In this document: piece after piece, positions 18,310 through 27,742 of the stretch
Layout: each line of letters opens with the position of its first letter
How positions within the stretch are numbered: position 1 is the first letter of the stretch
DNA from: Candidatus Blautia excrementipullorum
Lineage (GTDB): Bacteria > Bacillota > Clostridia > Lachnospirales > Lachnospiraceae
Length of the DNA: 64,000 nt
Reading direction: 5' to 3'
Assembly (NCBI GenBank): GCA_019118645.1
Contig: DWYN01000018.1
Location: 1-64,000, forward strand
Made by a program: the position numbers and the translations under genes
The notes under the pieces: generated by a model
Seen by the model: the letters and a program-made list of their open reading frames with translations, nothing else
Databases searched by the model: none
Told to the model about the DNA's origin: nothing

Positions 18310-18393
18310 TGCCAAAAAGAACAAAGAACGGCAAGAAGGAGGAAACGCATAAAGCGTACCTGTATGCCAGAAAGAATGGCAAGAAGGAGGAAA
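18310..18393 (+). repeat. Duplicated ribosome-site segment before the glycosyltransferase
   Basis: GGCAAGAAGGAGGAAA occurs twice (18330-18345 and 18378-18393), each preceded by a related GCCA(A/G)AAAGAA segment. Only the second copy is followed by a start codon (ATG 18395). It looks like a recent local tandem duplication of the translation-start region. Confidence 0.6.
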
Positions 18394-18394
18394 G

Positions 18395-19411
18395 ATGAAA
18401 CTTCTGAGTATTGCAATACCGTGTTATAATTCAGAGGCCTATATGGAAAAGTGTATAGAATCTCTGCTGCCAGGCGGAGAGGATGTGGAGATTCTTGTGG
18501 TGGATGACGGCTCGTCAGACCGTACGGCAGAGATTGCAGATGATTATGCGCAGAGATATCCTACGATTATCAAAGCAATCCATCAGGAGAACGGAGGACA
18601 CGGGGAGGCGGTCAACGCCGGAATAAGAAATGCCACCGGTCTGTACTTCAAGGTGGTTGACAGTGATGACTGGGTAAACGAGGAGGCGTACAGAAAAATC
18701 CTCAGAACGCTGGAGGAACTGACGAGAGGACCGCAGACAGTAGACCTCCTTATCAGCAATTTTGTCTATGAGAAACAGGGAGCATCCAGAAAAAAAGTCA
18801 TGCAGTACCGCCATTGCCTGCCCTCGGATGAGGTTTTCGGCTGGGAGAGCGTACACATGCACAGAGGAAAATATCTTCTGATGCATTCCATGATATACAG
18901 GACGAAACTGCTTCATGAATGTGGATTAGAGCTCCCAAAGCATACTTTTTATGTGGATAATCTTTTTGCATTTGAACCGCTGCCCTATGTAAAAAATATG
19001 TACTATCTGGATGTGAATTTTTATCGCTATTTTATTGGGCGCGAGGATCAGTCGGTCAACGAAAAAGTGATGATCAGGCGCATTGATCAGCAGATACGGG
19101 TAAACAAACTTATGGCAGATGTGTTCCACAGGTGCAAATTTGGAAATAACCGCCGTCTTCGCGATTATATGCTCAGCTACCTGGACATTATTACCACTGT
19201 TTCATCCATTATGCTTGTAAGGGCGGGAACGGAGGAAGCTCTGGAAAAGAAAAAAGAACTGATGGAATATATCCGGGAACAGGATCGCTGGCTTTACCGA
19301 AAACTGCGCTACAGCCTTCTGGGAAGAGCGGCGAATCTTCCGGGAAAAGGAGGAAGGAAGATGTTTGTGGCGGCTTATAAAGTCTGCCAGAAATTCTATG
19401 GCTTTAACTGA
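18395..19411 (+). CDS. Family 2 glycosyltransferase
   Basis: The 338-residue protein has a GT-A fold glycosyltransferase domain at the N-terminus: SIAIPCYNSE (residues 5-14), the nucleotide-sugar motif VVDDGSSDRTAEIAD (about 36-50), NGGHGEAVNAGIRNA and the DSDDW metal-binding motif (about 89-93). There is no transmembrane segment, so it is probably cytoplasmic and makes a surface glycan or glycolipid. The C-terminal third is rich in basic residues and ends KVCQKFYGFN, without a recognised domain. It stands alone, not inside a polysaccharide cluster. Donor and acceptor are unknown. Confidence 0.88.
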   Translation: MKLLSIAIPCYNSEAYMEKCIESLLPGGEDVEILVVDDGSSDRTAEIADDYAQRYPTIIKAIHQENGGHGEAVNAGIRNATGLYFKVVDSDDWVNEEAYRKILRTLEELTRGPQTVDLLISNFVYEKQGASRKKVMQYRHCLPSDEVFGWESVHMHRGKYLLMHSMIYRTKLLHECGLELPKHTFYVDNLFAFEPLPYVKNMYYLDVNFYRYFIGREDQSVNEKVMIRRIDQQIRVNKLMADVFHRCKFGNNRRLRDYMLSYLDIITTVSSIMLVRAGTEEALEKKKELMEYIREQDRWLYRKLRYSLLGRAANLPGKGGRKMFVAAYKVCQKFYGFN

Positions 19412-19510
19412 ATCCTTTACAGAAACTTTACAATCCGAACACAGGAGATTTAACCAGGAACTTATATACTGAATGAAAAATGACGAAAAAAGTTCGGAGG
19501 TAAAATAGAG

Positions 19511-20176
19511 ATGATATATTTGGTTGAGGACGATGAAAGCATTCGCGAGCTGGTGGTGTATACACTGAAAAGCCAGGATCTTGATGCAAAAGGATTTGAG
19601 AAGCCTTCTTTATTCTGGAAGGAACTGGAAAAGGAACTTCCATCTCTGATTCTTCTGGACATCATGCTTCCGGAGGAAGACGGGATTTCTATTCTGAAAA
19701 AACTGAGAGCACGGCCGGATACGAGGAAACTGCCGATTATTATGCTTACTGCAAAAGGCAGTGAGTACGATACGGTTATGGGGCTTGACAGCGGGGCCGA
19801 CGATTATATTCCCAAGCCTTTCCGTATGATGGAACTGATTTCCCGTATCAAGGCAAGACTCAGAAGAGTGGAGGACAAAGGGGCGGAGGAATACCGGATC
19901 GGAAATCTTTATGTGTGTCCTTCCAGATACGTAGTAACTGTAAATCAGGAGCCGGTGAGCCTGACACTGAAGGAATATGAGATGCTCTGCCTTCTCTTAA
20001 AAAACAGCGGCATGGTATTATCCAGAACCCAGCTGCTAAATCAGATCTGGGGATATGAATTTGACGGCGAGAGCAGGACGGTGGACGTACATATCCGGAC
20101 ACTCCGCCAGAAGCTGGGGGAAGCCGGAGATCTCATTGAGACAGTGAGGGGCATCGGCTATAAAATGGGAAAATAA
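19511..20176 (+). CDS. OmpR-family response regulator, orphan
   Basis: The 221-residue protein has an N-terminal receiver domain with the acidic pair LVEDDES (residues 4-10), the phospho-accepting Asp in LILLDIMLPEEDG, and KPF near residue 103. The C-terminal winged helix ends with the family pattern SRTQLLNQIWGYEFDGESRTVDVHIRTLRQKL, shown here only by position (about 173-203). It is intact, unlike the truncated regulator at 51895. No histidine kinase gene is adjacent; topB follows 17 bases later, so the partner kinase must be elsewhere. Confidence 0.93.
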   Translation: MIYLVEDDESIRELVVYTLKSQDLDAKGFEKPSLFWKELEKELPSLILLDIMLPEEDGISILKKLRARPDTRKLPIIMLTAKGSEYDTVMGLDSGADDYIPKPFRMMELISRIKARLRRVEDKGAEEYRIGNLYVCPSRYVVTVNQEPVSLTLKEYEMLCLLLKNSGMVLSRTQLLNQIWGYEFDGESRTVDVHIRTLRQKLGEAGDLIETVRGIGYKMGK

Positions 20177-20193
20177 CAGAAAAGGAAAGACAG

Positions 20194-22392
20194 ATGAAAT
20201 CACTTGTAATCGCTGAGAAGCCTTCTGTAGCCCGGGATATTGCCCGGGTGCTTCACTGCAGCAAAAAAGAAAACGGCGCTCTGGAAGGAAAGGATTATGT
20301 AGTTACCTGGGCGCTGGGACATCTTGTAACCCTGGCGGACCCGGAAGAGTACGACAAAAAATATACGAAATGGGAGATGAACACTCTTCCCGTTATGCCG
20401 GAGAAAATGAAACTGGTGGTCATCCGGCAGACATCCAAACAGTATCAGGCAGTAAAGGCGCAGCTTTTCAGAAAGGATATCGGAGATGTTGTGATTGCCA
20501 CAGATGCAGGAAGAGAAGGGGAACTGGTAGCACGCTGGATTTTGGAAAAATCCGGCTGCCGTAAGCCGATCCGGCGTTTATGGATATCTTCTGTTACAGA
20601 TAAGGCGATCAGGGATGGATTTCATAATCTGCGGGACGGAAAAGAATACAATAATCTTTACCGGGCGGCGTCTGCAAGGGCAGAAGCCGACTGGCTGGTA
20701 GGGATTAACGGAACAAGAGCTCTGACCTGTAAATATAACGCACAGCTTTCCTGCGGAAGAGTGCAGACTCCTACGCTGGCCATGATTGCCATGCGGGAGG
20801 AGGAGATCCGGAATTTTAAGCCGAAGGAATATTTCGGAATTACGCTGCAGGCAGGAGAGATACAGTGGATTTGGAAGGACGGAAAGAACGGAAGTACCCG
20901 CACTTTTCATAAGGAAAAGGCAGAAGAAATCCGTGAAAAAGCGGGACATTCCGCTTTGGAAATCACTTCCGTTGAGAAAAAACCGAAAAAAACTTACGCA
21001 CCTGGTCTGTATGATCTGACCACTCTTCAGAGAGAGGCAAATCAGAAGTATGGATTTTCCGCAAAAGAGACACTGAATATTATGCAGAGACTTTATGAAA
21101 CTCATAAAGTTCTGACCTATCCGAGAACAGATTCCCGCTATATCGGAAAAGATGTGGTGCCCACTATCAAAGAACGGCTGAAGGCATGCGGGACCGGTCC
21201 ATACAGGAAACTGGCAGGGGCGATTCTTTCAAAGCCTGTCCAGACAAACGGAAGCTTTGTGGATGATAAAAAAGTCAGCGATCATCACGCGATTATTCCC
21301 ACGGAGCAGTTTGTACAGCTGGACCACATGACAAATGAAGAGCGGAAGATTTATGATATGGTTGTCCGAAGGTTCCTGAGCGTACTTTATCCGCCCTTTG
21401 TATATGAGCAGACTTCTGTAGAGGGAACAGCGGCCGGATATAAATTTGCGGCAAAGGGGAAGTCTGTGAAAGAGCTTGGATGGAAGGCTGTCTATGAGGA
21501 CGGTTTTCAGGATGACATTGAAGACGCGGAAGAGCAGGAAATGAAAGATCAGATACTTCCTGTTTTCCATAAAGGCAGCCGGCTGCAGATAGAGAAAATA
21601 CAGCTTACCCAGGGAAAAACAAAGCCTCCGGCAAGATTTACGGAGGCCACTCTGCTGGCAGCGATGGAGAATCCTGTAAAATATCTGTCTGTAAAGAATC
21701 AGCAGGCGGTAAAAACTCTCGGAGAGACAGGGGGGCTTGGAACAGTAGCCACCAGGGCGGATATTATTGAAAAACTTTTTCATACTTTCCTGATGGAAAA
21801 GAAGGGAAATGAAATTCATCTTACGTCTAAAGCCAAACAGCTTCTGGAGCTTGTACCGGAGGATCTGAAGAAACCGGATCTCACTGCGGACTGGGAGAAA
21901 AAACTCTCTGATATTTCCAAAGGAAGTCTGCGCCAGGAAGAATTCCTGGAAGGGATACGCAGATATACCTGTGAAATTGTAGATGAAATTAAAACAGGGC
22001 AGGGGACTTTCCGCCATGATAACCTGACAAATAAGATCTGTCCCAATTGCGGAAAGCGTCTTCTGGCTGTTAATGGAAAAAACAGCAGAATGCTTGTCTG
22101 CCAGGACAGGGAATGCGGATACAGGGAGACAATTGCCCGCACTACAAATGCCCGCTGCCCGAAATGTCATAAGAGGATGGAACTTCTGGTGAAGGGAAAA
22201 GAAGAGACTTTTGTGTGTGCCTGCGGTTATAAAGAAAGACTGTCTGCTTTTCAGGCGAGAAGAGAAAAGGAAGGCGCGGGCGTTACGAAGAGAGATGTCC
22301 AGAAATATATGAAACAGCAGCAGAAGGAGGCAAAAGAGCCGGTGAATAATGCTTTTGCACAGGCTCTGGCAGGGATTAAGCTGGATCATTAA
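20194..22392 (+). CDS. topB: DNA topoisomerase III (type IA)
   Basis: The 732-residue enzyme relaxes and decatenates DNA by cutting one strand. The N-terminal Toprim domain starts SLVIAEKPSVARDIARVL and contains TDAGREGELVARW. The catalytic Tyr lies in LTYPRTDSRY (about residue 312). The tail has two zinc-ribbon-like elements: CPNCGKRLL with CQDRECGY, and CPKCHKRMEL with CACGY, as in TopB-like enzymes of Firmicutes, including those on mobile elements. It follows the response regulator closely. No conjugation genes are nearby, so a chromosomal housekeeping role is as likely as mobile origin. Confidence 0.93.
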   Translation: MKSLVIAEKPSVARDIARVLHCSKKENGALEGKDYVVTWALGHLVTLADPEEYDKKYTKWEMNTLPVMPEKMKLVVIRQTSKQYQAVKAQLFRKDIGDVVIATDAGREGELVARWILEKSGCRKPIRRLWISSVTDKAIRDGFHNLRDGKEYNNLYRAASARAEADWLVGINGTRALTCKYNAQLSCGRVQTPTLAMIAMREEEIRNFKPKEYFGITLQAGEIQWIWKDGKNGSTRTFHKEKAEEIREKAGHSALEITSVEKKPKKTYAPGLYDLTTLQREANQKYGFSAKETLNIMQRLYETHKVLTYPRTDSRYIGKDVVPTIKERLKACGTGPYRKLAGAILSKPVQTNGSFVDDKKVSDHHAIIPTEQFVQLDHMTNEERKIYDMVVRRFLSVLYPPFVYEQTSVEGTAAGYKFAAKGKSVKELGWKAVYEDGFQDDIEDAEEQEMKDQILPVFHKGSRLQIEKIQLTQGKTKPPARFTEATLLAAMENPVKYLSVKNQQAVKTLGETGGLGTVATRADIIEKLFHTFLMEKKGNEIHLTSKAKQLLELVPEDLKKPDLTADWEKKLSDISKGSLRQEEFLEGIRRYTCEIVDEIKTGQGTFRHDNLTNKICPNCGKRLLAVNGKNSRMLVCQDRECGYRETIARTTNARCPKCHKRMELLVKGKEETFVCACGYKERLSAFQARREKEGAGVTKRDVQKYMKQQQKEAKEPVNNAFAQALAGIKLDH

Positions 22393-22439
22393 GAAATAAT
22401 ACAGATCCGTAAATGGAAACAGCATATAAGAATATAAAA

Positions 22440-22472
22440 AACGGCGCCTACCGTAAAACGGCGCCGTTTTTT
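22440..22472. terminator. Bidirectional terminator between topB and LysR gene, overlapping the LysR 3' end
   Basis: ACGGCGCC (22441-22448) pairs with GGCGCCGT (22460-22467), flanked by AAAA before and TTTTTT after, so it can act on both strands. The last codons and stop of the minus-strand LysR gene form part of the stem. Confidence 0.85.
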
Positions 22473-23356
22473 ATGTCATTCATCCACTTCAGCACATGTT
22501 TCTGAAAAAGGAGAATATCAGGACTGATATCCTGATCCTTTCTGGTGAGCATATAGGTGGACCACTGATAATTTCCGTCAGAAAAAGGAATCAGAACCAT
22601 GCTGTCATCCCCCATATCGTCAAAAACAAAATCTACTACCACAGAAATGCCCAGATTTTTTCGTACCATTTTGTGGCAGAGACTGAAGCCGCTTGTCTCG
22701 AAAACAATATCCGGCGTAAATCCTGCTTCCTGACAGCGCTTAAGGATAAGATGATGAATGTAAAATTCACTGCTTTCCAGATAAAGGGGCTGGTCTTTCA
22801 GATCCATAATGGTAACGGAGGACTTCCGGCTTAACGGGTTCCGGCGATTTACCAGCAGTTTAACAGGAAAACTCTCCAAAAGGTGTGCCTGAAATTCCGG
22901 GGAATCTGCAGGGTTGATTGTAAAAGCCACATTACCTTCTTTCTGGTGGAAGAGGCGTTCTACCTGCCGGTCAGGATATTCCCGGTAGTGAACTGTAATT
23001 TCCGGATATTTTTTTCGGAATTCGTGGATGCATTCCGGCGTGACAAGACGAAGAATTCCGTAGGCAGACAAAAGATCAATTTCGTGATTTTTTGTCTGCT
23101 GAATTTTCTGGATTCCACTGTAAATGTTATAATAGGAATCCAGAAGATCTGACAGATGTTCGTAAAGATACTGCCCTGTTTCTGTGAGAGTAATCCCATA
23201 GGAGCTGCGGTTCAGAAGCTGGGTATTCAGTTCGGATTCCAGATTTTTGATTGATTTGCTTAAGCCCTGGGGAGTGATATAGAGCAGACGGGCAGCTTTT
23301 GTAATGCTCTGTTCACGGCAGACAGTTCGAAAATTTTCCAGATCCTTAATCGTCAT
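22448..23356 (-). CDS. LysR-family transcriptional regulator divergent from cooS-acsB
   Basis: The 302-residue protein has an N-terminal LysR winged helix (residues 1-60: MTIKDLENFRTVCREQSITK, then AARLLYITPQGLSKSIKNLE) and a C-terminal LysR substrate-binding domain with effector cleft segments such as YREYPDRQVERLFHQKEGNV. LysR proteins usually control their divergent neighbour in response to a small molecule, so the CODH/ACS genes are the likely target. The effector is unknown. The gene ends inside a terminator stem shared with topB. Confidence 0.9.
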   Translation of the reverse strand: MTIKDLENFRTVCREQSITKAARLLYITPQGLSKSIKNLESELNTQLLNRSSYGITLTETGQYLYEHLSDLLDSYYNIYSGIQKIQQTKNHEIDLLSAYGILRLVTPECIHEFRKKYPEITVHYREYPDRQVERLFHQKEGNVAFTINPADSPEFQAHLLESFPVKLLVNRRNPLSRKSSVTIMDLKDQPLYLESSEFYIHHLILKRCQEAGFTPDIVFETSGFSLCHKMVRKNLGISVVVDFVFDDMGDDSMVLIPFSDGNYQWSTYMLTRKDQDISPDILLFQKHVLKWMNDIKNGAVLR

Positions 23357-23460
23357 AGAAAAACCTCTTTTCTGTTAGTTGATGCTTGTCACCAGATGGT
23401 TGATATTCAAAAATTTTATTTTATGTTATGATAATTGATGAATTCACTTATTATATTATA

Positions 23461-23517
23461 GCAAAAAGGGAGAGGATTGTCATGGATTCATGGACAATAG
23501 CTCCCTTTTTCTTTTGC
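23461..23517 (+). promoter_or_regulatory. Long leader hairpin upstream of cooS (possible attenuator)
   Basis: GCAAAAAGGGAG (23461-23472) pairs with CTCCCTTTTT and further CTTTTGC (23501-23517); inside, ATTGTC pairs with GACAAT and CATG with CATG. The right arm ends in a T-run, so in RNA it looks like an intrinsic terminator. It sits about 135 bases before the cooS start on the same strand, with no gene before it except the divergent regulator. Confidence 0.55.
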
Positions 23518-23652
23518 AGAGCTGGAATCAATAATTGGTTTATGTGCGGAAAAATACAGTTGATAGGCAGGGAAAGACAGCACTGGTAAAATAAAAATAT
23601 AGATTATGACCAGATGCATAGAAGTATGCGGAAGAATTACAGGAGGAAAACA

Positions 23653-25545
23653 ATGAGTGAATTTAAACTTTCATCGGTGGAAGAGTTTGAGAAAGCCACA
23701 CAGCGTCTTTTGGAGACGGGAGCAAAAGTAGGCGCCGATTCCTGGCAGCTTCGCGTAAAAAATCAGACTCCTCACTGCAAATTCGGAGAAAAAGGAATCT
23801 GCTGCCGCATCTGCTCCATGGGACCCTGCAGAATTACGTCGAAGGCTCCAAGAGGAATCTGCGGATGCGATGCCCATGGAATCGCCGGAAGAAATTTCCT
23901 GCGTTTTGTAGCCGGCGGCGCAGCCACACATTCAGATCATGGACGGGAAATCTGCCATACCTTCACCCATGTGGCTCCGGACGGAGACTACAAAGTAAAA
24001 GATCCGGAAAAACTGATTCGTATCGCAAAAGAGTGGGGAGTGGAGACTGAGGGAAGAGATATTTACGACCTTGCCCACGAGATGGCAGATCTTGCTCTGA
24101 TGGAGTATGGAAAACCATATGGCGTACAGAGATGGCTGTCCCGTGCTCCGGAACATACACAGAAGCTTTGGCACGACGCTGAGATTGAGCCCCGTGCTAT
24201 TGACCGGGAAGTGGCTACGGCAATGCATATGACTCATATGGGCAATTCCAGCAAGGCGGAAGCGCTGATCCGTCAGTCCCTGCGGTCCGGAATGTCCGAC
24301 GGATGGGGAGGCTCCATGGCGGGAACAGAGTTTTCTGATATTATGTTCGGCACGCCGAAACCAGTAGACACTGAGGCTAACCTGGGGGTTATGAAAGAGG
24401 ACGAAGTAAATATTATTGTACATGGACATGATCCCAGCCTTTCTGAAATGATCTGTGAATATGCAGATGATCCGGAGATGCTGGCCCTGGCAAAATCTGT
24501 GGGAGCTAAGGGAATTAACGTGGCGGGCGTATGCTGCACATCCAACGAAGTTGCCATGCGCCGGGGCGTTCCTATGGCGGGTAACTTCCTGCAGCAGGAG
24601 AATGTAGTTCTGACTGGAGCCTGTGAAGCGATTGTCGTGGATGTGCAGTGTATTTTTCCGGCGCTTGGTCCTCTGAGCAAATGCTTCCATACAAAGTTTA
24701 TTACCACATCAAAAATTGCACAGATGCCGGATTCCGAGTTTATTCTTTTTGAGGCTGAATCTGCCGGGGAAAAGGCAAAGAAGATTGTCCGCATGGCGGT
24801 GGAGAACTTCGTCAACAGAAAGCCGGAGCTTGTACATATTCCTCAGCTGAAACAAAAGGCAACTGTGGGCTACTCTGTGGAAGCAATTACCAAAACACTG
24901 GATAGTGTTACAAATTCTCAGGTGGATGAAACAGGCACTACGAAACCGCTGATCGAGTGTATTACCTCAGGAGTTATCCGGGGAGCTGTGGCAATGGTAG
25001 GGTGCAACAATCCGAGAGTGCGTCCGGATTCCGCCCACATCGGATTAATGAGAAAACTGATTGCAAATGATATTATTGTGATTCTTTCCGGATGTTCAGC
25101 CCAGGCTGCCGCAAGGGCGGGCCTGATGGACAAACGTGCGAAGGATCTTTGCGGAGACGGGCTGAAACGTGTCTGTGAGCTTGCTGATATTCCGCCCGTA
25201 CTTCATATGGGTTCCTGTGTGGACATCAGCCGAATGGTGGTTTTGGCTTCTCAGCTTGCCAAGGATTCCGGGCTGAATATTTCTCAGCTTCCGATTGTAG
25301 GCTGCGCTCCTGAGTGGATGTCTGAAAAAGCGGTTTCAATAGGAAACTATGTCGTGGCAACAGGCATTGATACCTTCCTTGGAGTAGAACCTCAGGTGAC
25401 CGGTTCCAGCGAAGTCGTATGGTGGCTGACAGAAGGAATACGTGACTGGGTGGAAGCTTCTTACTTCGTTGAGACAGATATTGATAAATTGGGCGACAAG
25501 ATGATTGCCCGCATTGAAGAGAAGCGCTCGGCTCTTGGAATTTAA
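23653..25545 (+). CDS. cooS: Anaerobic carbon monoxide dehydrogenase catalytic subunit
   Basis: The 630-residue Ni-Fe enzyme interconverts CO and CO2 at the C-cluster. Near the N-terminus are the cysteines that bind the D and B clusters in CKFGEKGICCRICSMGPCR and GICGCDAHGIAGR (roughly residues 38-80). Downstream, GVCCTSNEVA, GCNNPR, LSGCSAQAAARAG, MGSCVDISR and VGCAPEWMSEKA carry the conserved C-cluster ligands. The ATG at 23653 has AGGAGGAAAAC just before it and matches family starts. acsB follows after 14 bases, so this is the AcsA-type CODH that supplies CO to acetyl-CoA synthase in the Wood-Ljungdahl pathway. Confidence 0.96.
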   Translation: MSEFKLSSVEEFEKATQRLLETGAKVGADSWQLRVKNQTPHCKFGEKGICCRICSMGPCRITSKAPRGICGCDAHGIAGRNFLRFVAGGAATHSDHGREICHTFTHVAPDGDYKVKDPEKLIRIAKEWGVETEGRDIYDLAHEMADLALMEYGKPYGVQRWLSRAPEHTQKLWHDAEIEPRAIDREVATAMHMTHMGNSSKAEALIRQSLRSGMSDGWGGSMAGTEFSDIMFGTPKPVDTEANLGVMKEDEVNIIVHGHDPSLSEMICEYADDPEMLALAKSVGAKGINVAGVCCTSNEVAMRRGVPMAGNFLQQENVVLTGACEAIVVDVQCIFPALGPLSKCFHTKFITTSKIAQMPDSEFILFEAESAGEKAKKIVRMAVENFVNRKPELVHIPQLKQKATVGYSVEAITKTLDSVTNSQVDETGTTKPLIECITSGVIRGAVAMVGCNNPRVRPDSAHIGLMRKLIANDIIVILSGCSAQAAARAGLMDKRAKDLCGDGLKRVCELADIPPVLHMGSCVDISRMVVLASQLAKDSGLNISQLPIVGCAPEWMSEKAVSIGNYVVATGIDTFLGVEPQVTGSSEVVWWLTEGIRDWVEASYFVETDIDKLGDKMIARIEEKRSALGI

Positions 25546-25559
25546 GGAGGGGAAGAACA

Positions 25560-27686
25560 GTGACTTTATTTGAAAGTGTTTTCGCAGGAAACGATGCGGT
25601 TTATGGCCTCACAGAAGGAGCCATCAGCCAGGCTATTGAAACATACGGCGCTGACAAGGCGGTCAGCTTCCCGAACACCGCTTATTCCCTTCCCTGCTAT
25701 TATGCAGTGACAGGAACAAAGGTAGGCACTCTCGGAGAACTGAAGGATGCCCTGGGTGTTGTAAAGACTCTTATGACAAGGGAAAACAGAACCCATGACG
25801 CATTTATGTCCGGTGTTGCCACAGCGCTCTGCGCCGAGTTTATTGAGGTCCTGAAATATATTGACGGGGCGTTTCCCTATGAAGAGCCCTGCTACGGCCA
25901 TCTGGCAGACGCGGTGATCCGTGAGCTGGGCGTGCCGCTGGTAACAGGAGATATCCCGGGCGTAGCCGTTATCCTTGGAAAAGCTCCTTCCGCAGAAGAG
26001 GCGGCTGCCCTTGTAAAATCCTTCCAGGCACAGGGAATCCTGGTAACACTGGTGGGCGACATTATTGACCAGCTTGGAGAAATCAACTATAAGACAGGAG
26101 CCAATGTCCGTGTAATCCCCCTGGGCAAGGACGTTACCTCTGTGATCCATGTGGTGTCTGTGGCAATCCGCGCAGCCCTGATCTTCGGCAATGTAAAACC
26201 GGGAGACGCAGCGGCGCTGATGACCTACACGAAAGACCGCGTGCCGGCATTTGTAAACGCCTTCGCGCCTCTGAACGACGTGATCGTAGCCTGCGGAGCA
26301 GGAGCAATCGCCCTGGGCTTCCCGGTAATCACCAACCAGGAAGACGTGGCGAGAGTGCCGAAGAGCCTGATCTGCCAGCCGGATATTTCCAAGTGGAACG
26401 CGACTTCCCTGGAAGCCCGTGACATTAAGATCAAGATCACAAACATTGACATTCCGGTAGCCTTCGCATCTGCATTTGAGGGCGAGATCATCCGCCGCAA
26501 AGACATGCAGGTGGAATTCGACGGTTCCCGTGTGGACTGCGCGGAGCTGGTGCAGACCTGCGACGCCAGCGAGGTGGAAGACCACAAGATCACAGTGATC
26601 GGACCGGAAGCGGACGAGATGGAACTGGGAAGCAAGAACTGCATCGCCTATAGCGTAAAGGTTGCAGGAAAGAATATGCAGGCGGACTTTGAGCCGGTTA
26701 TTGAGCGTAAATTCCACAACTACATCAACTGCATAGAGGGAGTGTACCACACCGGCCAGAGAGACATGCAGCGTATCCGTATCAGCATTGACGCGTTCAA
26801 CGCAGGATTCCGGATCAAACATATCGGCGAAGTTCTTTACGCGCAGGTAAAGAACGAATTCGATGCAGTAGTGGACAAATGCGAGGTTGTGATCTACACA
26901 GATCCGGCGGAATGTAAGAGAGTACGCCATGAGATCGCGATCCCGACCTTTGAAAAACGTGACGAGAGACTGGACAATCTGACAGATGAGTCCGTAGACG
27001 TATATTACAGCTGTATCCTGTGCCAGGCATTTTCCCCGAGCCATGTATGCGTGGTAACCCCGGAGAGGCTGGGACTGTGCGGAGCGGTATCCTGGCTGGA
27101 TGCAAAAGCGACAAACGAGCTGGATCCCAACGGCCCCTGCCAGGTAATCACCAAAGAGCGCCCCATCGACGAGAACCTTGGTTCCTACGAAGATGTGGAC
27201 GAGGCGGTGAAGAAGCTTTCCCAGGGCGCGCTGGAGCATGTAACGCTGTACTCCATCATGCAGGATCCGATGACCTCCTGCGGATGTTTCGAGTGCATCT
27301 GCGGAATCGAGCCGTTCTCCAACGGAGTGGTAATCGCCAACCGTGAATATGCGGGAATGACACCGCTTGGAATGACCTTCCCTGAGATGGCGTCCATGAC
27401 CGGAGGCGGTGTGCAGACGCCGGGCTTCATGGGACATGGAAAACATTTCATCTCCTCCAAGAAATTCATGAAGGCAGAGGGCGGAATCGAGCGTATTGTA
27501 TGGATGCCGAAGGAGCTGAAGGAATTCGTGGCGGAACGTCTGAACAAGACCGCAAAAGAGCTGTACGGAATCGACAACTTCACAGATATGATCGGAGATG
27601 AAACCATCGCGACAGATCCGGAGACTCTGGTTGCATTCTTAACAGAGAAGAATCATCCGGCTCTCGCTCTGGAACCGATGATGTAA
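25560..27686 (+). CDS. acsB: Acetyl-CoA synthase (CO-methylating), alpha subunit of CODH/ACS
   Basis: The 708-residue enzyme joins CO, a methyl group from the corrinoid protein and CoA into acetyl-CoA at the Ni-Ni-[4Fe-4S] A-cluster. The A-cluster cysteines are visible in CILCQAFSPSHVC and GLCGAVSW (around residues 487-510) and in TSCGCFECICG (around 573-583), where the Cys-Gly-Cys chelates the distal Ni. Length is typical. Translation starts at GTG 25560 after GGAGGGG. The middle and 3' part use strongly preferred, GC-ending codons, suggesting high expression. The corrinoid (acsC, acsD), methyltransferase (acsE) and nickel-insertion genes are not in this window. Confidence 0.96.
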   Translation: MTLFESVFAGNDAVYGLTEGAISQAIETYGADKAVSFPNTAYSLPCYYAVTGTKVGTLGELKDALGVVKTLMTRENRTHDAFMSGVATALCAEFIEVLKYIDGAFPYEEPCYGHLADAVIRELGVPLVTGDIPGVAVILGKAPSAEEAAALVKSFQAQGILVTLVGDIIDQLGEINYKTGANVRVIPLGKDVTSVIHVVSVAIRAALIFGNVKPGDAAALMTYTKDRVPAFVNAFAPLNDVIVACGAGAIALGFPVITNQEDVARVPKSLICQPDISKWNATSLEARDIKIKITNIDIPVAFASAFEGEIIRRKDMQVEFDGSRVDCAELVQTCDASEVEDHKITVIGPEADEMELGSKNCIAYSVKVAGKNMQADFEPVIERKFHNYINCIEGVYHTGQRDMQRIRISIDAFNAGFRIKHIGEVLYAQVKNEFDAVVDKCEVVIYTDPAECKRVRHEIAIPTFEKRDERLDNLTDESVDVYYSCILCQAFSPSHVCVVTPERLGLCGAVSWLDAKATNELDPNGPCQVITKERPIDENLGSYEDVDEAVKKLSQGALEHVTLYSIMQDPMTSCGCFECICGIEPFSNGVVIANREYAGMTPLGMTFPEMASMTGGGVQTPGFMGHGKHFISSKKFMKAEGGIERIVWMPKELKEFVAERLNKTAKELYGIDNFTDMIGDETIATDPETLVAFLTEKNHPALALEPMM

Positions 27687-27703
27687 ATAAATAATATGAC
27701 CGT

Positions 27704-27742
27704 AAATCCGGATACCGAATTTTTTGGTGTCCGGATTTTTTG
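27704..27742 (+). terminator. Intrinsic terminator after acsB
   Basis: AAATCCGGATACC (27704-27716) pairs with GGTGTCCGGATTT (27726-27738), followed by TTT. The strong 13-bp stem ends the cooS-acsB unit. Confidence 0.9.

Noticed and set aside
20194-22392. Topoisomerase III as part of an integrative conjugative element
   Set aside because: No relaxase, coupling protein, integrase or attachment repeats were seen on either side.
25566-27446. A 626-codon open frame on the minus strand opposite acsB
   Set aside because: acsB is clearly coding with all cluster cysteines; the antisense frame comes from its biased codon use and has no recognisable protein motif or ribosome site.
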